Shown here in pieces: positions 34,176 to 42,890 of a DNA stretch of 56,742 nucleotides. The translations under genes and the position numbers were made by a program. The DNA comes from an uncultured Dorea sp. (lineage in GTDB: Bacteria; Bacillota_A; Clostridia; Lachnospirales; Lachnospiraceae), in the NCBI GenBank assembly GCA_910578865.1, contig CAJTRM010000021.1:1-56742 (forward strand). The letters run 5' to 3'. The notes under the pieces are model-generated. The model did not search any database, was not told the origin of the DNA, and saw nothing but the letters and a program-made list of their open reading frames with translations. Each line of letters begins with the position of its first letter. Position 1 is the stretch's first letter.

Positions 34176-37097
34176 ATGGGAATCACAGATGTGAGTGGAT
34201 ATAAGCTGCTAAAAGAGGAAGTCCTGGAGGGGATCAAGGCAAAAGGCTGGCTTTTGAGACATAAAAAAAGTGGCGCGCGAGTTGTGTATATCGAGAACGA
34301 TGACCCGAATAAAGTATTCAGTATTGCATTCCGCACGCCGCCGTCGGACAGCACCGGAGTGCCGCATATCATGGAACATTCGGTGCTCTGCGGTTCTAAG
34401 AATTTTCCGGCGAAGGATCCGTTTGTAGAGTTAGTGAAGGGATCCCTGAACACATTTCTGAATGCAATGACCTATCCGGATAAGACGGTGTATCCGGTGG
34501 CCAGCTGCAATGACAAGGATTTTCAGAATCTGATGCATGTATATATGGATGCAGTATTGTATCCGAATATTTATGTGCATGATGAGATCTTCCGCCAGGA
34601 AGGATGGAGTTATCAGCTGGATTCCGTGGAAGATAAACTGACCTATAACGGTGTTGTATATAATGAAATGAAAGGGGCGTTTTCTTCGCCGGAGGGTGTA
34701 CTGGACCGGGTTGTGCTTAATACGTTGTTTCCGGACACATCCTATGCCAACGAATCCGGAGGTGATCCGGAAGTGATCCCGGAGCTTACCTATGAGCAGT
34801 TTCTTGATTTCCACCGGAAATATTATCATCCGTCCAACAGCTATATTTATCTGTACGGGGATCTGGATATTGAGGAGAAGCTTCATTGGCTGGACAGAGA
34901 GTATCTGAGCAATTTTGATATGGCAGAGGTGGATTCAGAGATCGGCTTCCAGGAGCCGTTTGAACGCATGGCAGAAAAAGAGATTGCTTATTCTATAGCA
35001 AGCGACGAGTCGGAGGAGGATAATACCTATCTGTCTTACAATAAGGTGGTCGGAACCAGTCTTGACCGGGAGCTCTATCTGGCTTTCCAGATTTTGGATT
35101 ACGCACTGTTATCTGCACCGGGGGCACCGCTTAAAAAAGCGCTGACAGATGCGGGGATCGGAAAAGATATTATGGGTTCCTATGACAATGGTATTTACCA
35201 GCCTATTTTTTCTGTAGTGTCCAAGAATGCAAATGTAGAGCAGAAAGAAGCGTTTGTCCGTCTGATTGAGGATGTGCTCGGTGAAATTGCAGAAAAGGGT
35301 ATTGATAAAAAAGCGCTGGAGGCCGGCATCAATTACCATGAATTCCGGTACCGGGAGGCGGATTTCGGTAATTATCCGAAGGGGTTAATGTATGGGCTGC
35401 AGATGATGGACAGTTGGCTTTATGATGACGGGCGCCCGTTTATGCACATTGAGGCGCTGGATACCTTTGCCTTTTTAAAGGAACAGGTAGGTACCGGGTA
35501 CTATGAGGGGCTGATCCGTAAATATATCCTGCAGAATCCCCATGGGGCGATCGTGGTGGTGAAGCCGGAGAAAGGGCGTACTGCACGACTTGACCGGGAG
35601 CTTGGTGAAAAGCTTGAGGCGTATAAGGAACATTTAACGAGGGAGGAGCAGGAGCTTCTGGTGGAGCGCACGAAGGGGCTGGAAGATTATCAGTCTGCCG
35701 AGGACAGTGAGGAGGATCTGGCCAGGATACCGGTTCTTAAAAGAGAGGATATTTCCAGAGATATTGAACCTATCATTAATGAAGAGATTGAGATTGGCGG
35801 GATCCCGGTTATTTACCATGAGATTGAAACCAATGGAATCGGCTATCTGGATGTTCTGTTTGATATGTCGGGGATAGAAGAAGAGATGCTTCCTTATGTG
35901 GGTATCCTGCAGTCGGTGCTTGGGATCATTGATACCAGCCACTATGGGTATGGAGAACTTTTCAATGAAATCAACGTGCATACCGGCGGGATCGGTACAT
36001 CTCTTGAACTGTATTCAGATGTGACAAATGTAAGGGAGAAAGCATTTAAAGCAACTTTTGAAGTGAAGGCAAAGGCATTGTATGATAAGCTCCCGGTGGC
36101 GTTTGAGATGATCGGAGAGATCCTTACAGAGTCCAGACTTGAGGATACAAAGCGTCTGAAAGAGATCCTGGCTATGCTGAAGTCCAGGCTCCTGATGAGA
36201 TTCCAGTCCTCCGGGCATACGACGGCAGCGCTCCGGGCAATGTCCTATGCGTCCCCGTCGGCGAAGCTGAAGGATATGACGAGCGGAATTGAATTTTATG
36301 AGAAGGCAGCATATCTGGAGAGCCATTGGGAGGAAGAAAAGGACGGGCTTGTGAAGGTGCTTGAGAAGCTTGCCAGGAGAATCTTCCGGCCGGACAATAT
36401 GATGTTCAGCTATACGGCATCCAGAGAAGGGCTTGAAGGACTTGAGGGATTGATTGAGAGCCTGAAGTCCAGGCTGTTTACAGGGGAGACAGAGAATACA
36501 CGGTGCATCATCCACTGCGAGAAGAAAAATGAAGGATTTAAAACTGCTTCCAAGGTTCAGTATGTTGCAAGAACCGGTAATTTCATAGACCGGGGTGTGT
36601 CTTATTCGGGAGCACTGCAGATTCTGAAGGTTATCCTGAGCTACGAATACCTGTGGCAGAATATCCGGGTGAAAGGCGGCGCATATGGGTGTATGAGCAA
36701 TTTCAACCGCGTGGGAGAGGGATATTTTGTGTCCTACCGGGATCCGCACCTGAAGCGTACTGTGGAAGTGTATGAGGGCGTTGTGGAGTATCTTCAGAAG
36801 TTCACTGTCAGTGAACGTGATATGACCAAATATATCATCGGGACGATGAGCAATATCGACCAGCCTCTGACGCCGTCTGCAAAGGGTGAGCGCTCTATGA
36901 ACCTCTATATGGGGAAGGTGAGCGCGGAGATGATACAGCAGGAGCGCCGGGAGATCCTGGAGGCCTCCCAGGAAGATATCCGCCGGCTGGCCCGTGTGGT
37001 GGAGGCCGTGCTGGAGGCAGGACAGCTGTGTGTAATCGGGAGCGAAGAGAAGATAGAAGAAGAAAAAGAAATGTTTGAGACATTGACAAACTTTTAA
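34176..37097 (+). CDS. M16C zinc metalloprotease (presequence-protease/insulinase family)
   Basis: A peptidase of about 973 residues. The inverted zinc motif HIMEHSVLCGS (HxxEH) is near residue 60 and the distal Glu is in VVYNEMKGAFSSPEGVLDR. Four M16 lobes joined by a hinge make it a closed-chamber oligopeptidase like PreP/HypA, with MYTASREGLEGL-like and VKGGAYGCMSNF regions in the inactive half. It probably degrades peptides in the cytoplasm, as no signal peptide is seen. ATG 34176 is chosen over 34146 because AAGGAG lies between them. The stop is 2 bases before a REP-like palindrome. Confidence 0.95.
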   Translation: MGITDVSGYKLLKEEVLEGIKAKGWLLRHKKSGARVVYIENDDPNKVFSIAFRTPPSDSTGVPHIMEHSVLCGSKNFPAKDPFVELVKGSLNTFLNAMTYPDKTVYPVASCNDKDFQNLMHVYMDAVLYPNIYVHDEIFRQEGWSYQLDSVEDKLTYNGVVYNEMKGAFSSPEGVLDRVVLNTLFPDTSYANESGGDPEVIPELTYEQFLDFHRKYYHPSNSYIYLYGDLDIEEKLHWLDREYLSNFDMAEVDSEIGFQEPFERMAEKEIAYSIASDESEEDNTYLSYNKVVGTSLDRELYLAFQILDYALLSAPGAPLKKALTDAGIGKDIMGSYDNGIYQPIFSVVSKNANVEQKEAFVRLIEDVLGEIAEKGIDKKALEAGINYHEFRYREADFGNYPKGLMYGLQMMDSWLYDDGRPFMHIEALDTFAFLKEQVGTGYYEGLIRKYILQNPHGAIVVVKPEKGRTARLDRELGEKLEAYKEHLTREEQELLVERTKGLEDYQSAEDSEEDLARIPVLKREDISRDIEPIINEEIEIGGIPVIYHEIETNGIGYLDVLFDMSGIEEEMLPYVGILQSVLGIIDTSHYGYGELFNEINVHTGGIGTSLELYSDVTNVREKAFKATFEVKAKALYDKLPVAFEMIGEILTESRLEDTKRLKEILAMLKSRLLMRFQSSGHTTAALRAMSYASPSAKLKDMTSGIEFYEKAAYLESHWEEEKDGLVKVLEKLARRIFRPDNMMFSYTASREGLEGLEGLIESLKSRLFTGETENTRCIIHCEKKNEGFKTASKVQYVARTGNFIDRGVSYSGALQILKVILSYEYLWQNIRVKGGAYGCMSNFNRVGEGYFVSYRDPHLKRTVEVYEGVVEYLQKFTVSERDMTKYIIGTMSNIDQPLTPSAKGERSMNLYMGKVSAEMIQQERREILEASQEDIRRLARVVEAVLEAGQLCVIGSEEKIEEEKEMFETLTNF

Positions 37098-37098
37098 C

Positions 37099-37135
37099 TG
37101 GGGACGTAGTAAAGTTGCACTTTACTACGTCCCCA
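37099..37135 (+). repeat. Solitary GGGGACGTAGTAAAGT palindrome (REP-like)
   Basis: TGGGGACGTAGTAAAGT (37099-37115), loop TGC, ACTTTACTACGTCCCCA (37119-37135): 17 paired bases. It is the same sequence family as the palindromes bracketing the transposase unit at 45.3-46.3 kb. It fills the gap between the M16C protease stop and the era ribosome binding site. Confidence 0.95.
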
Positions 37136-37149
37136 ATGAAGGAGATAAA

Positions 37150-38046
37150 ATGAAAAAAGATCATAAATCTGGCTTTGTCACGCTTATCGGAAGGCCAAAT
37201 GTAGGGAAATCAACTTTAATGAATTATTTAATTGGACAAAAAATTGCCATTACATCTAACAAACCGCAGACCACAAGGAATCGGATCCAGACTGTTCTGA
37301 CAATGGATGAGGGCCAGATTGTGTTTGTGGATACGCCCGGAATTCACAAAGCCAAGAATAAGCTTGGAGAATATATGGTAAATGTGGCGGAGCGTACGCT
37401 GAACGAAGTGGATGTGGTTCTCTGGCTGGTGGAGCCGACCACATTTATCGGAGCCGGAGAGCGGCATATTGCCGGGCGGCTAAAAAAGGTTCACACGCCC
37501 GTCATCCTGGTCATTAATAAGATTGACAGTGTGAAAAAGGAGGATATCGCGGCCGCTATCGTTGCGTATAAAGATATTTATGATTTTGCAGATATTGTCC
37601 CGGTATCTGCAAGAAGCGGAAATAATACGGATGAACTTTTGGAAGTTGTGATGAAGTATCTTCCGTATGGACCGCAGTTTTATGATGAGGATACCATTAC
37701 CGACCAGCCGGAACGACAGATTGTGGCTGAGTTGATCCGGGAGAAAGCGCTGCACAGCTTAAATGAGGAGATACCCCATGGTATTGCAGTGGCAATTGAC
37801 CAGATGAAAATGAGAAATAAAATTATGCATATAGATGCTACTATAATATGTGAGAGGGATTCCCACAAGGGGATAATTATTGGAAAGCAAGGAAATATGT
37901 TGAAAAAAATCGGCAGCACAGCCAGATTTGAGATTGAAAAAATGCTTGAATGCCAGATAAACCTTAAGCTTTGGGTCAAGGTAAAGAAGGATTGGCGTGA
38001 CAGTGAATTTCTGATGAAAAATTTTGGATATCGGGAAGAAGAATAA
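37150..38046 (+). CDS. era: GTPase Era
   Basis: A 298-residue ribosome-assembly GTPase. G motifs: GRPNVGKSTLMN, the TSNKPQTTRNRIQ switch, DTPGIHKAKNKLG, NKID and SARSG. The C-terminal KH domain contains the family-specific ERDSHKGIIIGKQGNMLKKIGSTAR, which binds the 3' end of 16S rRNA. AAGGAG lies between the palindrome and the ATG. era-yqzL-recO order matches Bacillus. Confidence 0.98.
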   Translation: MKKDHKSGFVTLIGRPNVGKSTLMNYLIGQKIAITSNKPQTTRNRIQTVLTMDEGQIVFVDTPGIHKAKNKLGEYMVNVAERTLNEVDVVLWLVEPTTFIGAGERHIAGRLKKVHTPVILVINKIDSVKKEDIAAAIVAYKDIYDFADIVPVSARSGNNTDELLEVVMKYLPYGPQFYDEDTITDQPERQIVAELIREKALHSLNEEIPHGIAVAIDQMKMRNKIMHIDATIICERDSHKGIIIGKQGNMLKKIGSTARFEIEKMLECQINLKLWVKVKKDWRDSEFLMKNFGYREEE

Positions 38047-38100
38047 AAACCATCCATCACTGGAGAACCTAACCTTATCAACAGAGGATGAGGTGATAGT

Positions 38101-38301
38101 ATGAGTATGGAAGAAATATACTGGAACCGCTTTTTTGAAACGGGAAAGGTTGCAGATTATCTTTATTATAAAGGGATGGAAATCTGCAAAAATGTTATGG
38201 ATGGCCATGAAAGTATGGATGGCCATGAAAGAGAGGATACTTGTGAATCAGATTACGGTGACGGGCATGGTACTTGCCGCTACATCTATCGGGGAATATG
38301 A
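38101..38301 (+). CDS. yqzL: YqzL-like small protein
   Basis: A 66-residue frame whose N-terminus (MEEIYWNRFFETGKVADYLYYKGME) matches the YqzL family, found between era and recO in Bacillus. GAGGTGATAGT precedes the ATG. The C-terminal half departs from the family: it is read through an 18-base tandem repeat (MDGHES-MDGHER) and overlaps recO by 59 bases, so only the first ~30 residues look conserved. Function unknown. Confidence 0.65.
   Translation: MSMEEIYWNRFFETGKVADYLYYKGMEICKNVMDGHESMDGHEREDTCESDYGDGHGTCRYIYRGI
38196..38231 (+). repeat. 18-base tandem duplication
   Basis: TATGGATGGCCATGAAAG occurs twice in a row (38196-38213, 38214-38231), in the 3' part of yqzL just before the recO start. 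It contains the self-complementary TGGCCA. Confidence 0.95.
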
Positions 38302-38998
38302 CAGGCGTGTAGTGATTCTTTGCAGAGAGCGCGGGAAAATTGCAGTTTTCGCAAAGGGTGCGAGAAAGCCGAACAGTGTTCTTGTGGGGGTTACCAGTCC
38401 ATTTTCTTTTGGGGAATTCGTAGTATACGAGGGGCGGACATCCTATACGTTGGTGTCGGCCTCTATTTCCAATTATTTTCAGGAATTGCGGACGGATATC
38501 GAGGGTGCATATTATGGGTTTTATTTTATGGATCTGGCAAATTATTATGCACGGGAGGCCAATGATGAGACTCAAATGCTCAAACTCCTTTACCAGACTC
38601 TGCGGGCCCTTCTGAATCCGAGACTCCCTAACCGGCTGATCCGGTACATATATGAATTGAAGACTCTCTGTATCAACGGGGAGGCCCCGCAGATGTTTGA
38701 ATGCGTCTGCTGCGGGGCGCAGGGGAAGGAATGTACCTTTAGCGTTAAGAAGGGGGGCATGGTGTGCCAGAGGTGTCAGAGTGCCTCGAACGGAAGAATT
38801 GCAGATGGCAGATCCCTTCTTCCCTCTACGCTGTATACCATGCAGTACATTGCAGCTTCGACAATTGAAAAATTATACACATTTCTGGTCAAAGATGAAG
38901 TCCTTGAGGAACTTGGACAGATTGCAGGAGGATATTTGGATGAATACCTGGGAAGGCAGTTCCGATCACTGGAAATCCTCGAAGCAATTGTGGAATAA
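38243..38998 (+). CDS. recO: DNA repair protein RecO
   Basis: A 251-residue recombination mediator that loads RecA with RecR on SSB-coated DNA. It has an N-terminal OB fold (ITVTGMVLAATSIGEYDRRVVILCRERGKIAVFAKGARK), a helical domain and a zinc site with CVCCGAQGKEC...CQRC near residue 150. The GTG start at 38243 is preferred: AGAGGA is 7 bases upstream and the product then begins at the family N-terminus, whereas earlier ATGs add ~36 unrelated residues. Confidence 0.94.
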   Translation: MNQITVTGMVLAATSIGEYDRRVVILCRERGKIAVFAKGARKPNSVLVGVTSPFSFGEFVVYEGRTSYTLVSASISNYFQELRTDIEGAYYGFYFMDLANYYAREANDETQMLKLLYQTLRALLNPRLPNRLIRYIYELKTLCINGEAPQMFECVCCGAQGKECTFSVKKGGMVCQRCQSASNGRIADGRSLLPSTLYTMQYIAASTIEKLYTFLVKDEVLEELGQIAGGYLDEYLGRQFRSLEILEAIVE

Positions 38999-39001
38999 AG
39001 C

Positions 39002-39030
39002 TTGAAAACTTATAGATAAACCGGTATAAT
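39002..39030 (+). promoter_or_regulatory. glyS promoter
   Basis: TTGAAA (39002-39007), a 17-base spacer, TATAAT (39025-39030). The short leader leaves no room for a T-box. Confidence 0.8.
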
Positions 39031-39076
39031 AGGTAGCAATTATCATAATTTTTTATAGAAGGTGAGGAGAAGAGGT

Positions 39077-40468
39077 ATGGTAGAGAAAAGTATGGAAAAA
39101 ATCGTTGCGTTGGCCAAATCAAGAGGATTCGTTTACCCGGGATCTGAGATTTACGGCGGGCTTGCAAATACATGGGATTACGGGAATCTTGGAGTAGAGC
39201 TTAAGAATAATGTAAAGAAAGCATGGTGGCAGAAATTTGTCCAGGAATCTCCTTATAATGTGGGCGTGGACTGTGCAATCCTGATGAATCCTCAGACATG
39301 GGTTGCAAGCGGACATTTGGGAGGTTTCAGTGATCCGCTGATGGATTGTAAAGAATGTCATGAGCGTTTCCGTGCGGATAAAATGATTGAGGATTATGCA
39401 AAAGAGCACGGGATTGATATCGGAGACAGTATCGACGGCTGGAGCCATGAACAGATGGAAACGTATATTGCGGAGAAAGAGATTCCTTGTCCTACTTGCG
39501 GCAAGCATAATTTTACGGAGATCCGTGAGTTTAACCTGATGTTCAAGACGTTCCAGGGTGTTACAGAGGATGCCAAAAGTGTCGTATATTTGCGTCCGGA
39601 GACGGCACAGGGGATTTTTGTAAACTTTAAAAATGTACAGCGTACCTCCAGAAAGAAGATTCCGTTCGGTATCTGTCAGATCGGAAAATCTTTCCGTAAC
39701 GAGATTACGCCGGGTAATTTTACCTTCCGTACAAGAGAGTTTGAGCAGATGGAACTGGAATTTTTCTGTGAGCCGGATACGGATCTTGAATGGTTTAAAT
39801 ACTGGAAACAGTATTGTCTTGACTGGTTAGAGACACTTGGGCTTAAGAAAGAGGAAGTACGTTACCGTGACCATTCACCGGAAGAACTGAGTCATTACAG
39901 CAAGGCTACGACGGATGTTGAGTTCCTGTTCCCGTTCGGCTGGGGAGAGTTGTGGGGAATTGCCGACAGAACGGACTTTGACCTGACGCAGCATCAGAAT
40001 GTATCCAAGCAGGATCTCACATATTTTGATGATGAGAAAAAGATAAAATACGTTCCGTACGTGATCGAGCCTTCTCTTGGAGCTGACCGTATGGTGCTTG
40101 CGTTCCTGTGCAGTGCATATGATGAGGAAGAACTGGAAGGCGGGGATGTAAGGACTGTTCTTCATTTCCATCCGGCGCTCGCACCGGTTAAAATTGGTGT
40201 GCTTCCACTGTCTAAAAAGCTGAATGAAGGCGCGGAGAAGGTGTATGCAAGTCTGAGCCGGAAATATAATTGTGAATATGATGAGCGCGGCAATATCGGA
40301 AAGCGTTACCGCCGTCAGGACGAGATCGGTACTCCGTTCTGTGTGACGTATGATTTTGATTCAGAGGAAGACGGGGCAGTTACAGTGCGTGATCGTGACA
40401 CAATGGAGCAGGAAAGAGTTAAGATTGAAGATCTGGATGCTTATTTTGCAGAGAAATTTGAGTGGTAG
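39077..40468 (+). CDS. glyS: Glycyl-tRNA synthetase (dimeric class II)
   Basis: A 463-residue alpha2-type GlyRS that charges tRNA-Gly. Class II motifs are visible: VASGHLGGFSDPLMDCKEC, the motif 2 region FRNEITPGNFTFRTREFEQMELEFF, GELWGIADRTDFDL, and motif 3 EPSLGADRMVLAFL. The anticodon-binding domain follows (LAPVKIGVLPLSKK). ATG 39077 is chosen because GAGGAGAAGAGG lies just upstream. It is monocistronic between its own promoter and terminator. Confidence 0.97.
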   Translation: MVEKSMEKIVALAKSRGFVYPGSEIYGGLANTWDYGNLGVELKNNVKKAWWQKFVQESPYNVGVDCAILMNPQTWVASGHLGGFSDPLMDCKECHERFRADKMIEDYAKEHGIDIGDSIDGWSHEQMETYIAEKEIPCPTCGKHNFTEIREFNLMFKTFQGVTEDAKSVVYLRPETAQGIFVNFKNVQRTSRKKIPFGICQIGKSFRNEITPGNFTFRTREFEQMELEFFCEPDTDLEWFKYWKQYCLDWLETLGLKKEEVRYRDHSPEELSHYSKATTDVEFLFPFGWGELWGIADRTDFDLTQHQNVSKQDLTYFDDEKKIKYVPYVIEPSLGADRMVLAFLCSAYDEEELEGGDVRTVLHFHPALAPVKIGVLPLSKKLNEGAEKVYASLSRKYNCEYDERGNIGKRYRRQDEIGTPFCVTYDFDSEEDGAVTVRDRDTMEQERVKIEDLDAYFAEKFEW

Positions 40469-40522
40469 AACAGGGATAGATGGACAGCCGCATATTTTGT
40501 GTAATACGATGTGAATGAAAAG

Positions 40523-40559
40523 ACAGATGCAGATTTTAAAAAGTCTGCATCTGTTTTTT
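40523..40559 (+). terminator. glyS terminator
   Basis: ACAGATGCAGA (40523-40533) pairs with TCTGCATCTGT (40544-40554), followed by a T-run to 40559. Confidence 0.92.
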
Positions 40560-40633
40560 GCATGTCAGCTATGTCCCTGACCTGCATGCCGATATGTTCA
40601 TATCCTTTTGGCAAAAATAACCCAGGTGCCTGA

Positions 40634-41167
40634 TTAGAAGGCTAATCCCTTGTTCGGGACAAAGAATGCCGACATATCGTTTTTTTCCAGTTTAAGCAGC
40701 TGCACTTTTTTTTCGATTCCGCCTGCGTATCCTGTCAGACTGCCGTTTGCCCCTACAACTCTGTGGCAGGGGATGATCAAAGAGATGGGATTGTGTCCTA
40801 CTGCGCCGCCGATTGCCTGTGCCGACATAGTTGTAAGCCCTTTTTGGCGTGCTATTTTATTTGCGATTTCACCATAAGATATTGTCCGACCGAACGGGAT
40901 GGTAAGAAGAATATCCCACACAGCTTTGCGGAAAGGTGTGGTATTTAGTTTCAGGGGCGGCGTAAAATCGGGTATGTTACCACTGAAATAAATGTCGAGC
41001 CATCTTACGGCTTCTGCAAAAACGGGCAGAGGACTTTCTTCGTATTTTTTCGGCAAGGTACTGCCAAAGTATTTCTGACCGTCAAACCACAGGCCTGTAA
41101 TATCGCTGCCGTTTCCTGCGATTGTCATAGTGCCAAGCGGTGAATGGTAATGCTCAATATGGGTCAT
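40634..41167 (-). CDS. ogt: Methylated-DNA--protein-cysteine methyltransferase
   Basis: A 177-residue suicide enzyme that moves alkyl groups from O6-alkylguanine to its own Cys. The active site IIPCHRVVG is near residue 133, preceded by FGRTISYGEIA and GGAVGHNPISLI, and followed by GSLTGYAGGIEKK. The N-terminal domain is of the Ogt type. AGGAGG lies before the ATG. It is downstream of sstT on the same strand, separated by a terminator. Confidence 0.95.
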   Translation of the reverse strand: MTHIEHYHSPLGTMTIAGNGSDITGLWFDGQKYFGSTLPKKYEESPLPVFAEAVRWLDIYFSGNIPDFTPPLKLNTTPFRKAVWDILLTIPFGRTISYGEIANKIARQKGLTTMSAQAIGGAVGHNPISLIIPCHRVVGANGSLTGYAGGIEKKVQLLKLEKNDMSAFFVPNKGLAF

Positions 41168-41208
41168 AGTATTTATTCCTCCTATTTTTTGAATTACAGA
41201 AACAGGAA

Positions 41209-41237
41209 ATGGCGGCAGATTGTTTGCCTGCCGCCAT
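41209..41237 (-). terminator. sstT terminator
   Basis: ATGGCGGCAG (41209-41218) and CTGCCGCCAT (41228-41237) form a 10-bp stem. On the reverse strand it is followed by TTTCCTGTTT. Confidence 0.7.
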
Positions 41238-41303
41238 TGCTTTTACATGTAGAGTATCTATATGAGATTATATATACTTCATATATCATCTGTTTTAGAA
41301 ATT

Positions 41304-42542
41304 TTATGCTTCTTCTTTCTTTGCGTAACGCTCCGGATGTAATCTTCTGTCTCTTATGTCAGCAGCAGCTGTGAAGAGAACGTCTGTAGAAGAGTTCAGG
41401 CCGGTCTCGCAGGAATCCTGGATTACACCAACGATGAAACCAACACCTACAACCTGCATAGCAATCTCAGATGGAACACCGAACAAGCTACATGCCATAG
41501 GGATGAGCAACAGAGAACCGCCTGCAACACCAGAAGCACCGGCTGCACTGAGTGCTGCGAGTACACATAAGATCAGGGCTGTTCCGAAATCCACAGTAAT
41601 GCCAACCGTGTTGGCAGCAGATAAAGCCATAACAGAAATAGTAATGGCAGCACCTGCCATATTGATAGTAGCTCCTAACGGAATGGATACGGAATATGTA
41701 TTCTCGTCCAATTCAAGTTCTTTACAGAGCTCCATATTTACAGGAATGTTAGCGGCGGAGCTACGTGTAAAGAAGGCGGTGATAAAGCTTCTTGCAAGAC
41801 ATTTGAATACAAGTGGGAATGGATTCTTCTTGATACAAAGGAATACAATCACCGGATTCATAACCAGCGCTACGAATGCCATGGATCCTACCAATACAAG
41901 AATCAGTCTACCATAAGATAATAAAGCGCTCAGGCCGGATGCGGAAATAACATTGAAGATCAGACCCATAATACCAAACGGAGCAAAACTGATAACCCAT
42001 TTAACTGCTGTGGAGATTGCATCGGCAATATCGTCAAGCATAGCTTTCGTAGACGGAGCGGCAACCTTAAGAGCAATACCGAAAATACATGCCCATGCAA
42101 GGATACCGATGTAGTTTGCATTTACGATAGAGCCTACCGGGTTGGAAACTACGTTGAGGAGAAGATTCTTTAATACTTCGCCTACACCGCTCGGAGGAGC
42201 CATGTCCTCTCCGGCAGCTTCTGCCAGCGTCAAAGTTACCGGGAAGAGCTTACAAGCTACTACAGCTACAAGTGCAGAGAATAAGTTGCCTAACATATAA
42301 AGAGCAACAATGAAGCCCATGTTTGTTTTCTGTCCTTCACCCATGTGTGCCAGGGCGCTCATTACAAGGAAGAATACCAGGAGTGGGGCAATTGCCTTCA
42401 ATGCACCAACAAATAAATCTCCAAGAAGAGCAATTACAGTTACTTTTGGAATGACCAGCCCGAGAATGATACCAATGATAAGACCACACAGGATTCTTAA
42501 TACAAGACTGATGCTGTTCCATTTTTGAATTACATTTTTCAT
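41304..42542 (-). CDS. sstT: Serine/threonine:Na+ symporter SstT
   Basis: A 412-residue DAACS-family transporter importing serine and threonine with Na+. Features: the N-terminal SLVLRILCGLIIGIILGLVIP, FFTRSSAANIPVNMELCKEL (the serine-rich re-entrant hairpin), PLGATINMAGAAITISVMAL and GASGVAGGSLLLIPMA. The ribosome binding site is weak and far upstream of ATG 42542. It is divergent from tdh-kbl, so the locus couples uptake of threonine to its breakdown. Confidence 0.94.
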   Translation of the reverse strand: MKNVIQKWNSISLVLRILCGLIIGIILGLVIPKVTVIALLGDLFVGALKAIAPLLVFFLVMSALAHMGEGQKTNMGFIVALYMLGNLFSALVAVVACKLFPVTLTLAEAAGEDMAPPSGVGEVLKNLLLNVVSNPVGSIVNANYIGILAWACIFGIALKVAAPSTKAMLDDIADAISTAVKWVISFAPFGIMGLIFNVISASGLSALLSYGRLILVLVGSMAFVALVMNPVIVFLCIKKNPFPLVFKCLARSFITAFFTRSSAANIPVNMELCKELELDENTYSVSIPLGATINMAGAAITISVMALSAANTVGITVDFGTALILCVLAALSAAGASGVAGGSLLLIPMACSLFGVPSEIAMQVVGVGFIVGVIQDSCETGLNSSTDVLFTAAADIRDRRLHPERYAKKEEA

Positions 42543-42691
42543 GTTTCGTTTCGCAGATAAACCTCAGGGGGATATCCGCTTTCCTCTCTTTCTCTATAGA
42601 TTTTGTTCCCCGATATATTGATATATTTTTATAGAAGCAAACAGAAAAAAATGACCTCTTTCCGTACAAATATACCAATAGTAACAAATTA

Positions 42692-42720
42692 ATTATATAT
42701 AAAAATATTGAATTTGTAAA
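42692..42720 (-). promoter_or_regulatory. sstT promoter
   Basis: On the reverse strand TTTACA, a 17-base spacer, TATAAT. It gives a leader of roughly 140 bases before sstT in which no known riboswitch was recognised. Confidence 0.65.
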
Positions 42721-42805
42721 TAAGTATTTTGTAAAATATGCCATAAAAGGCGGCGGAGAGTGTGAAGAAAATGTCAAATTATACAAAAATAATATTATAA
42801 AGCCA

Positions 42806-42834
42806 TTGTACATGTCTGTAAGGAGTGATATAAT
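42806..42834 (+). promoter_or_regulatory. tdh promoter
   Basis: TTGTAC (42806-42811), a 17-base spacer, TATAAT (42829-42834). A small hairpin ATCGTC/GACGAT (42852-42857/42864-42869) lies in the leader. Confidence 0.75.
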
Positions 42835-42890
42835 TATTACGACAATGAATCATCGTCCGGGGAGACGATAGAAACAGGAGGTCTAATAAA

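Noticed and set aside
36015..36749. A 244-codon reverse frame inside the M16C protease gene
   Set aside because: Antisense shadow; the + strand has the conserved M16 lobes.
38999..39076. T-box leader for glyS
   Set aside because: Only ~45 bases separate the promoter from the start codon; there is no space for a T-box and no terminator.
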